A program made the position numbers and the translations under genes. Below, piece by piece: positions 25,301 through 37,300 of a stretch of DNA of 64,000 nucleotides (position 1 is the first letter of the stretch; every line of letters begins with the position of its first letter). Source of the stretch: Mesocentrotus franciscanus (lineage: Eukaryota > Echinodermata > Echinoidea > Camarodonta > Strongylocentrotidae); contig CP137679.1 of NCBI GenBank assembly GCA_037976565.1, forward strand, positions 9,779,973 through 9,843,972, written 5' to 3'. The notes under the pieces were generated by a model. That model saw only the letters and a list, made by a program, of their open reading frames with translations, made no database searches and was not told the DNA's origin.

Positions 25301-28300
25301 TTTGCTCAAACTGTTTTGTTTTATTATTTTCCCGACTATCAAATCTAATTCCTAATGTTATTTCACAGGGCAAGACCATTCCATTGTCTTGACAGTACTT
25401 CTGTCTTTTGAATTGTGAATTGAGATTTTCAAATGGGTTACTCAGTTCTTCCAAATGTGATTGAATTTCTGTTAAAAGGTCAGAATCAGCAGACAGCCCA
25501 TGTTTGAGAAATGCAGATGTTACAACTGTTGAGGCATTGTTTAAAATATCACCAATTATCATGTTTGCAGAATTTGCAACATCATTGACCAATTTTTCAG
25601 TTGATTTTGGATTTGATGATATATTCCCTACAAACTTTGCACACTGTTTCTGAAGGTCTTCCTTAGATAGAACTACTTCTTGCTGTCCCTCATCATCATC
25701 TGAATCCCCCGACGCATTTTCCTCGTCAAAACGATATGCCTGTGGTAATTCGTTATCAACATTAGGTGCTTCTTGTTCAGGCACATCAAGAGAATGATGG
25801 TGTCTTTCAATGTGTCTTTTTAACCCAGAAAATGTAGTAAAACTCCTATAGCAAGAACCCTGTCCACAAAATATGATATTCCTGTCTCCTAAATAAAAGC
25901 CATGTACAAACCTAAAATGTCTTAGTAATGTGGCAACATTGCTGACATCTAATTTACACTTAAAACATATCATGATTATTCTCTAAGCATTTCACATCTG
26001 CAACTTGGATCTTATTTCTCTGATTCTGGGGGATTCCCGGGTCACGTCCATGTCGACTCTGTAAACGGTCGTTTGTAGAAATGTCCAGAAGGCTAGGAAT
26101 AGCTCTGTGGTCAATGATGATGTTATACCTTGAGATCAGGCCCTTTGACTCCCCCTGTCCAAGTAGATATGGCTGCATTTGGCTTGCACTTCCTTTGCTT
26201 AAGAAGGCATCCAGGTTAACTCCATTCTGCAAGGGTATAATTGATAAAAATGTCAACAGAATTTTAGATTTTTCATGTAAATTAGCAAGGCCAGTGGACA
26301 GAAAACCAAGAAAATAAAGTTATAAATTAATATAAGAATCGATTAACTGAAAGGTCAAGAGGAGTTCCGCTGTCATGAAAAATCACTGATTTCATTTACT
26401 TATTAGGTGATTATCCAGAGGCCTATCTACCAAATACATATTTCAGATGGGAAGTTCTTTCATATGAAACACAATATTTGAATCACCATAAAGGTAGCAT
26501 TTAGATATAAATTATTATGTACTTACAGTTGGAGCCAAAAGTTTACACATACCTGAGCAATTCCACACACACACAAAATGTTCACTTGACAAAAAAAATC
26601 TACTCCAGATATATTTGTGCTACCATAACAAATTTGGTATCACACAAAAGAGCTTATCACGCTCTTACATTTGACCGACATGCCATTTGGACTGAAGTAC
26701 ATTTAGATGTGTTTTAATTTCTTTAAAAAAAAGTAACATTTGGTCAAAATTTGATGTCAATTTTGGTCAAAACATTTCATATTTTTGCTCTTTATTCCTC
26801 ACAAGCATTATGCCACCCCCTTATGAGTCATATTTGTTCCATTCATATAAATTTACTACAAAACTAAATGGATTCTTGATTGCGCGCAGTCAAAATTATT
26901 GCCTCCACCATTGCCAGATGTGAAATATATTGCACATTCTTGCATTTTCATAAACTTTAATTGGAGAATGCAATTAAATAGTTACTGACTTTCAAAATAG
27001 TTCTCAAGATATCATGAAAAGAAGCCATTTAATTGTTATGACCTCTTTGATATTTGACCTTTGACCTTGTGACCCAATCATGTTATTAGATCATTGTCCC
27101 TCCCAAATGCATAAATGAGTCAAGTTTGAAGTTGATCCGTCAAATGGTTCTTAAGTTATCGCGAGAACGAAAACGGGACGGACGGACCCGAAAATATAAT
27201 GCCTCCGCGGCACCCACCTTCGGTTGGGAAGATTCATAAAAAAAACTCAAATCTGAAACATTCAGCTTTTGGTGAGGAATAGTGAGCCAAAAACATCAAA
27301 TGTTTTGGCCAAGATTGTGACATCAAATGTTGCCCAAATGTTAGATTTTTTGAAGAAAATCACTTAAAGTGTATACTTCAGTCCTATTATGACATACCAG
27401 TCAGATTAAAGAGCATGATAAGCTCTTTTGTTTGATACCATATTTATTATGGTAGCACAAATATTTCTGAAGATTATAGTAGATTTTATGATTTTGGCAA
27501 GTGTACATTTTCTGTGGAATTGCCCAAATGTATGTAAACTTTTGGCTCCAACTATATACCTTTTCAAACTGAATGAGATGATCTACTGCTGTTTCCAAAG
27601 AGATTTTGGCACAACTTGCTCTTCCCTGGTTTGCAGGAGGCAGGAGGCACAGCAGCAAAATGATGGCAGCTTCTATCTGAGTTCCAGTCTGTTAAGTTAA
27701 GATAAAAATTATCCTGAAATTACAGAATATAGCAAATGGCCAGTATCTTACTTAACCCTAATCAGGCCGTGCTTTTTTTGTATATGGCTGGGGGAAGGGG
27801 CCGGGGGGGGGAGGAGGGGCATTAGATCTCGACCGTTGAAGGCATGATTGCGATAAAAATCGGCACGTACAATGTTGCCCGCGATGCTAAATTATGTGTG
27901 AAATCAGACTGTTTGGTCTAAATCACTAAATAAAGCTCCCAAAATGCTAGTTTTTGGTCTATTAACTCTAATTAATATTCTTAGCAAACAAAATTGCAGT
28001 TCTCAAGATCAATTTCTTATTTATTAAAATTTCTTATGTATTTATTTGTTTGACGACTTTTTGATTTTTTATTGTTTTGTCTGACGAAATTTGTCGACGA
28101 CACTTTTGCGATCACAAACAACATAAAATTAATTAATTTTAATCAGTAAAAGCAAAAATAATCGTACATATATATGAATTTTGGCATGATGTATAGCTTT
28201 GGATCCGCGTGCCTGCATGTGGGCATCGCGAATTTGGTTTTAAAAGATGCGTAAGTTTCAAGAAAACAAGTCCTGAAATGTCGTGGTGATATTGCACGAA

Positions 28301-31300
28301 ATGTTGAGGGAGGGTGGCCATTCCCCCCCCCCCACCCCCGGTCTTTTTAGGGTTAAACAATATTGTAAAACATCTAACATTTCTGCAAGTTTTAGCATCC
28401 CATGCTCAAACCAGGTTGAATATACCAGCTGGTATCTACATGATGTACATCTTGTTGGCCATCACTGAATGCACACTTCATAAATTTACAACACAATATA
28501 CTGCATCATACATAAACTCAGAGTAGATTATTTAGATTAAATCATCCAAATGAGAATTTCAGAGACATCTTCAAAGACTTTAAATTCAAAGGTAACGCTC
28601 ACTGTTGGTAAAAATTAAAGTGGGAAAATATATTTCCTCAACTTTCTAACCTAGCTACAAAGTTGGAACACAATCCCACTAAATTTTACTTTGGAGTTCC
28701 TGCATTTAGATATCACACTTAAAAAAAAAGTGTTTGATTTTGTTATGGGTAATAATATGTGATGAGTATCTTGTGTTCGCTTAACAATGAATAACTGAAG
28801 CATAAAACTACTTCTGATCTTATGATTTACAAATAAATTCTTCTGTGGTTCCTTTGTTTATATGAGTTAAAACAAAAGCATAGTACCTTCTGGTCTTGCA
28901 TCTTCTCTATCAATTGACTGCAGCAGTCGGCACACTGTTGAATTGCCAGCCCCTTCTCTTGCCAGCTGGATTACCTTCATTTTCATTTGTGGCCACTTTT
29001 CTGTGAAGTTTCCACATTTATCAGGGAATAGGAGTTTGAAATCCTGATCAACCTGTCAAAACAATAAAGACAAAATAAAGTAACAATTATACTGCAGTTT
29101 TAAGTAAAATCTAATATATCACAGTTGTTTCCATGAAGCCAGCAATAGATCCTTGAGTCCACAGTATGGAGTGCACCATGCTTGCAATAACTAAACATGA
29201 CAGGAAAACCTTTCAATGAATTAGGAACCACACTAGACTAGAGTAACATACATCATGCAACTAATTACAACAAAAAATGGAGATGGACTGGCCACCTTCC
29301 AAGATCAAATGACAATAGATGGACCAAACGTATAATACAGAATGGAGACCATATGGCTAGGATCACGAACTTGGGGAAGGCAAAAACTGAGATGAAGTGA
29401 CGATCTCACAAAGTTCATGGGGACCAAGTGGAATACATCAGCACAAGACAGGCACCTTTGGCACCAACTTCGAGGCCTTCCCAAGTTGGTGCCAAAAGTG
29501 GTCTTGTGCTGATGCATTCCACTTGGTGCCCATGGACTTTGTGAGATCGTAGCGGGCTGATCATGGCTGATGATGATGCTGATGATGATGAATGTGGAGA
29601 TTCATACAGCTTGAATATATACTTACCAATCCTGGGGTATTTAAATATCGAGGAAATTCTTTGATGATATCTCCAGCCTTCTTTTCATCATTCATAACCA
29701 TCGCTCGTCTTGCTGGCAGGGTTTTCCTCATTCGTTTAAATACTTCAACGTCATCTCCTGGATATTTTGCGGAGTGCTTCAGCCAGTTTACGTCAGCTTG
29801 GTCAAATTCAACCTCCTCATCAGGTGTATCATGCGGCCGTTTACATCTTGGTCCTCCTTGTGCTATCACTTGTTGCTTGCATTTTGATGTTTCAATGGGA
29901 CATTTCCTGTTTACGTTCTTTATCCTGTCTGCGATGAAGCCCGTGTTACTCCTCTCATCATAGAATGCTTCCTATTTGAATGACAAAAACAAAAGACACT
30001 GTGATCGGAGAGTTAGTCTGAGTGTGCTCATACAGCACAATATTTAAAAAATATATTCAAATTTGTCCCAAAACTTCACAATTTGCATTGACTATTTATG
30101 GGGCAGTAGAATAATAAATCAGAAGTTTTAAACTATGATCTGTATGGAATGGTCTAAGTCGTCAGAGTAAGGATATTTTTTTTTGCCAATATATTCCAAA
30201 TCAAATATTTGTGTAGGAGAATCCCTGAACTTTTTGAAAGAATTCACAAGAATTCACCTCTCCAAAGTGTTATTGTTTATGTTTATTACTGGTTGGTCCA
30301 CATTGGCTAACATCCGAGGTGAACCTATTGGCACAAACTGTTACTTTATAGCCTAGAGTTAGACCCCCCCCCCATCAAACATTACTCTAAATAGAACTGT
30401 GTAGAACTGTGGAAGTAATACATTGGCTGAATGATACAAATAAATATGACCATTTTGAAAACTTGTTGCAAATTCGAATTTTTCACTAACAAAATCTTCA
30501 ACTGGTAGGCATAATAGATTAAAATAGTGTATCTATAACACGCACTGTGATTGGTTAAATGCGCATCACGTGACATGCGTAAATTTTGTTATAGTGCACG
30601 ACTTTTATGATTGCTATCCTTTGGAATTGCTGTTTTCTTTCTGGGGGAAAGCAATATTTTAAATTTCTAATGACCGAAACAAAAATTTATGTGGTTTAAT
30701 TACCAATATATTTTTTTGGATCAAACGCTTACGAGTTATATCGATCAGTCGTGGTGAGTATAATTCTATTCACTATAATGAATAACACATTTTCTATTTG
30801 ATACACCAATACTGGACCATATGAACTCCAAATACTAAATTATCCCTCGTGCAGGTCTATTTCACCTCGGCCTTCGGCCTTAGTAAAACAAACTGCACTC
30901 AGATAATTTATTATTTGTCATGCACATAATCCAGTATAGTGCAAGATAGACTATGCACTATTTATATAATGTTATACATACATAGCCCGAAGACGTAAAT
31001 GGGTCTTTCAGTGTAGGGAAGACGTTTACCAACCCAACAGCATACTTCTTCTTTACAGATGACTTTGGAGTACGTCTGTAATTTAAAAATAAACTTTGTG
31101 TCATATAATTCAGACAGAATGATGCAAGATAAACCATTAATTTAACAGTTTTTGTAATATGAATGGACCACACATTCCAAGCCAAATGCATCCTTGACAA
31201 AATTAAAATACTTGTCATCTCTTTATTTTGCATATCTATCAAGATTTGTGTTTCTACCTGGTCAGCCATTTTAAGGTATACATGTATGTATGCATTAATT

Positions 31301-34300
31301 ATGTTACTATGTGCCTCTGGAAAAAGAAATTCATATAGAGACTGCATATATATATATATATATATAGGCTTCAAGTACATAGCCTGAAAACTGATTATGC
31401 CCTCTCAAACATACGAAAATCATGATAGTAAGAACTATTATTGACCTGTTAAAAGTAACCTGAGGGAAAAAATGAATTGAAATCGAGAAAAATATTTACG
31501 AACATGCCAATATATTCTTCCCATCCCTTGATTATTACTTACCCATATGTTTCCATCATATGTGAAACAAGGATATTTATAAGCCGCCGCCTTGTCTTGT
31601 CAGTGAACTGCCCTTGATTGTCATACTCCCTTAAGATTCCCTCTCCTGAATTCTCAAGTATTGTCCTGATGAAATAAATATGGACAAAACAGCAGGGAGG
31701 ATATATTTCCTATTGCCAGGTTGACATCGAGTGAAAATCATATTTTCATAAACAGGGTTTGACCAAGAAATAAATTATTCAACTACACAAACAGTTGCAA
31801 GCTACCAGCTAAATCCTGAACTGCTTCATTCTTACACACTCATTGGTAAATCCCTTCAACGGATCTCAATTAGTAATCAAACGACAGACTTATGATGGAC
31901 AACCCTAAAACTTGCAATTCCTGCCCCACTACAGGGACGCAAGTGACATAAAATGAATTATAACCCATTAATGGAAATATATCCAACAAAATTTCAGTTC
32001 CAGCAAAATCAAATGAATTTACTCACCAATGTTGTATAATGCCCCCTCCTCCTCCTCCCCCAGAACACACACACAAAATGAAATAACATGATCGGGCAGG
32101 TCCACAAAGGGTTTTAGCATGTCACTGCGACATGCTAAAATGGACCACCCTGCATAATAATAAAAATAATATTAATAATTAAAAATAAGGATAAACAAAA
32201 CAACAAAAAGAAAGATAAGCAAGACAACAGTAATGACAGCAAAGCACTGGAAGAAAGGGGGCAAAGAATGAAAAGGAAGATGGTGAGGAAGGTGAGGAAG
32301 GGAGGAGAAAGGAGGATGATCAGTATGAAGAAAGGATGTATTAAGTCTAGGAGGGGGATGGAACCAGAACGATGTTGAGGAGGTGAAGGAGGTGAAGTAG
32401 GAGGGGAAGGAAGAGGAGTTGGTTGTAAAGAAGAAGTAAGAGCAGAAGCGTCAGAAGAAGGACAAATTAGAACAGACGAATGAAAATAAAAGGAATGACT
32501 TGAAGCAAGTGTAGGAGGAGGAGCAAGGAGATGATACATATATGTCGCTGCATGTAGCCCATTCTGTGAAATACAACAAAAAAAGAAAATTGGGCATGAT
32601 TTTCGTGCCGCCTTTTGAAGTTATGAAATCATTTCATGTAAGAGTGTATTAAAAAGTCACTTATAAAAGAAAGAAGAAAAAAAGAGACAAGACGGTTGCA
32701 AGTTTGCAACTGTACGGAAAATAAAATATTATTATCAATGACTGATATATATATAACAAATCCAACAAACTACAATGAAACAGAGAAACTAACTGCTTTT
32801 AGGACCTGAAAGAGAAGTACGGACACCGATCTATAATCTTCAAATCAGTATTCAACATTTACATGTAATTATTCTAAAATCTGACAGAAAAATCAGTGGT
32901 AGAAATCTGTACATGTCCCATCATACACACCTCTTCTGCATTATCTGTTACATCTCAAATGGAGTTGAGCTCCGCATTTTCTTAGGTTGTGATAATGGAA
33001 TTTCATCCTCACTCTGACTCTGACTTGATATGCTTGCATTGCTTGATCGAAAACTGTTCAACGTGTTGTCCCTGGAAGACACTGCAAAACAAAATTATAA
33101 AGTGCATGTATATGCACAAACAATTCTGGTTGTGATTTAGCAATATGACATTATATGACATTATAAGTATTGTATGTATTAAGTGTGTATGTATGTATAT
33201 GTATGAAGATTGTTCATTGTGGGAGAAGGGAGAAACAAACAAAAATGAGGTTGCACAAAGCAAAACAAGGTATACATAAAATAGACTTCTTCCTGTTAAA
33301 AGGTTTAAGGAGAATCTTGCATAGGTGTTTCACCTTCATGTCATGTGTTTTGTTTTTGATGCAAGTTACCTATTGAAAGTCTTGCCAAAACTCTAAACTT
33401 GTGTACTAATATTCTGATCTAGACTAGATCTAGAAATATAATATATTTTGCTAAATAGATCAGAAAATTACCATAATGACCACAATGCAAATTGTTATCA
33501 GCCTAAATAGAAGACATCATTAAATTGCACTTAATGATATGCAATGAAATTTGAAAATCTTTTTTCTTACCCCAAATCTCATCTTCATCGAGAACCATCA
33601 GCACGATGGATGGATCTTCTGCAACTACCTCACCCAAAACATCCTCATCAATAGATGCACCATCCTTTTCATTTACAAAGATTATGTCCTTTCCATCCTT
33701 GATGTCGAATTTCTTGTGCACTGTGATAGAAAGAAAAAAAGTAATATGCTTAAAAATATACCCACTCTACAAGATAGTTGCAGATCAGAATCTACACCGA
33801 GATCTAGACTCTATGCCTCCATTTTAAGTGGCTGAATAGAATTTCAAGATGTAAAATATGTTCAAGATAAACAAGGCAAACGTCAAGTGTTATCTCTCAA
33901 CTGCATCTCGCTATGCGAATGAGAATGCGAACTTTGGTATGGCAGTTTTATTATACTATACTATAGATCTATAGATCTATGTTAGAGCTAGACCGAAAAT
34001 TCCTGTCTCTTTCGTTCGTTAGCCTCTGATTTGGGTAGGGTCGGCTCCTCTCTTTAGAGACAGAAGCCGACCATAGGGACTGCATTGCAAACTGGTGTTA
34101 CGGATCTCAACACCAAATTCCGGCCAAACTTTTGGACTAATATGTCACTTTAGCGGATTCATATCCGATGCATTTATTTTTGAAAATTAGGTCTAGGCTA
34201 ATATACATCGGTTCCACTTACCAGATTGACTCTATGGTGCGTTTAAGCCAAGGGTCTTTTTTCCCCGGTTTTCTTCGTCGAAATTGAACTCCGCTCCGTG

Positions 34301-37300
34301 TTGAAATTGTTACTGCGAATGCGCTGCACAAATTTCAACACGGAGCAGAGTAAAATTTCGACGAAGAAAACCGGGGGAAAAGACCCTTGGCTTAAACGCA
34401 CCATAGAGTCAATCTGGTAAGTGGAACCGATGTATAATATTAATAGATCTAGTATATTACTCATTAGCCTAGATAGACCTCTAGATCTAGACCTAATGGG
34501 GGGTAGTGAGCACTTCAAATAAAATCTTTTTGTACTCAACACCCCGTTGAGCCAGAAAAAAATTGCATACGATCTCCCTCCAAGCAGTTCCAAAAAGTTG
34601 ACAGCCCTGAGGTCTAATCTAGTCATACTTAGTCACTGCTACACAAATGACACACACATGTAACACACATGGCACACACATAACTTTCTGGCCAATTCAC
34701 CTCATGACATTGTCATGAGACATGAAATTGAAAACGAGGTTATTCTAACCCCGGTGGGGTCCCTCAATTCAATGTGACTTCCGGACCGCATGACCGTTAC
34801 CAAAATCGCGGAAAAAGGGGTCAATTTCAAGCAATGTCCGCGGACAAAATATTCTTTGAAATATAGAAAATAGGGATGCACATGTGTCCTCGAAATTGAT
34901 AAATAGGGGTCAGGAAAAGGGAAAAGAGAAAACCGGGAAGAAAAATTCTAGGAGCCGAGTCTTGTCCTTGAAATATGGTAAAATAGGGGTAAATTTGCGA
35001 AAGTGTCCTTACAATCTTATAAATAGGGGTATTCCAAAGTACGATTTTGTCCTTGTTTTGAAGTAAAAAAGGGGGTTAAATTTCACAGAATGTCCTTGAA
35101 ATTGACCGCAAAAGGGGGTTATTTGCATTTGAGGTAACGGTCATACGTGTCACCCTTTGCGGGATTCTAACTTATATTAACTTACCCATTTCTACTAAAG
35201 AAGTCACGTCACGATATGATTAAACCTTCTTCTTTTGTCGATCTGCAGACCATGACCAGGAAGACCATGTACACTAATACTGTAATAATACTAGTCTAGA
35301 GTCTACGTATAGGCTAGACCGAAAATTTATGTCTCTTTCGTTCGTTAGCCTCTGATTTGGGTAGGGCCGGCTCCTCTCTTTAGAGACAGAAGCGGACCAT
35401 AGGCGCTCCTGTTCAAACATTTTGGCCATTTATGGCCAAAACTCTTTGCCCAAAATACTACATTTTACCCGATGCATATCCGATGCATTTATTATTGTAA
35501 ATTAGGCCTAGGCTGAATTACATCGGTTCCACTTACCAGATTGACTGTATGATGCGTTTAAGGGTCTTTTTTCCGAATTTTCATCGCCGAAATTGAGCTC
35601 CGTGTTGAAATTCTTGCAGCCGTATTTTAAACTGTTAGTACGCATGAAGGAAGATGACGTCATCCATCGACAGTCTATCTATCTAAGTATCTTCTTCCGG
35701 TTCGGAGGTTGATTGCAACATCTCTCCATTTCACTCTATCTTCTGCCATTCTGGTGCACTCTCGCAGTTTTAGTCCACTCCAGTTCTTGACATTCTCTTC
35801 CCAGTTGATTCTGGGTCTCCCTCTAGGTCTACTTCCTTCCACTCTTCCTTCCAATACATCGTTTAAGAGGCTTTGGTGCCTTTTAACATGACCAAAGTAT
35901 TTGACTTTTCTCTCCTTAACTAATCCTACCAGTGCAATTGGTTTACGCCCTGCCAAGTGCAATATCTCTTTGTTGGTTTTCATTCGTTTCCAGGATATCT
36001 TCATCATTCTTCTGTAGATCCACATTTCAAAAGATGTTATTCTATTTTCCATGGCCTTGTTTATTTTCCATGTTTCTGCTCCATACAATAGGACAGACCA
36101 GACATAACAGTTTACTAGTCTCAACCTAAGTGCAAATTTCACCTTTCTATTTGTGAATAATCCTTTCATTGCCAGAAATGTATTCCGAGCAATTTCTATT
36201 CTTCTTTTTATTTCTGCTTCGCATCTAGCATCATCTGTGATATTTTGTCCTAAGTAGATGTAATTACTGACTTGCTCAATGGTATGTCCATTGAGTTTCA
36301 AACATATTCTAGGCTTGTTCTCTGTTCTACTAAAAATCATTGATTTAGTTTTCTTGACATTCATGCTTAGACCAAACTCTTCACTTTTGACTTTTACAAT
36401 ATCCAATACATGTTGTAAATCTGCTTCATTCTCTGCGCAAAGTACAGTGTCATCAGCATAACGTAAATTATTAATATTTACACCCCCAATACTAACACAT
36501 TTCATATCTGAAATTTCCCTGAATACCAATTCTGTGCACAAGTTGAACAGAGATGGAGACATTACGCATCCCTGACGTACTCCTCTTTTGATTTTTGTGT
36601 AACCTGTAATTTCATTGTTAATTTTGATGGCAGCTGTCTGCTCCCAGTAAAGTTTAGATATGAGACGTATGTTCTTACCATCTAGATTAATTTTTTGTAA
36701 GCTTTCAATCAATTTTTCGTGGTGAATTTTGTCGAATGCTTTAGAGTAGTCAATAAAGCACATATATATTTCTTTATTTACTGCAATATACTTTTCTGTC
36801 ACCATTCTCATACAGAATATTGCTTCTCTAGTACCACTTTGAGGTCTAAAACCAAACTGTTCCTTACCTACTTCATTATCAATTTGAATTTTTATTCTGT
36901 TGAGAATGATATTTAAGAGCAACTTGGTTACATGGCTCATAAGGCTAATTGTCCGAAAATCTTCACATACACTTGCCTTAGGCTTCTTTGGAATTGGCAC
37001 AAATATCGACTTTTTCAGATCTTCAGGAATATGACCTGTATTGTATATCATTTGGCAAATACTAGTCAAATGTTCAATCCCAAATTCTTTTAAGGCCACA
37101 AGTTCTTCCCGTGTTATCCCATCTGGGCCTTCAGATTTAGAAGTTCCCAGTGAATGCAGAGCTTGTTTAACTTCTAATTCAAGTATACTTGGACCCTCGT
37201 TGTCAGTGATTGGAAGTTCTGGACCTCTATCATCGTCAAATAGGTCTTGGATATATTCTTCCCATCTTTGTTTAATATCATCCTTTTCAAAGAGGGAAGA

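Noticed and set aside
32135..32539. 134-residue Ser/Pro/Leu frame on the minus strand
   Set aside because: It lies on a purine-rich tract, is compositional only, and is located in an intron of the CIDE-N-like gene.
34243..34626. 127-residue minus-strand frame upstream of the CIDE-N-like exon
   Set aside because: It overlaps the MULE palindrome; it was considered as a first exon, but the sequence is repeat-derived.
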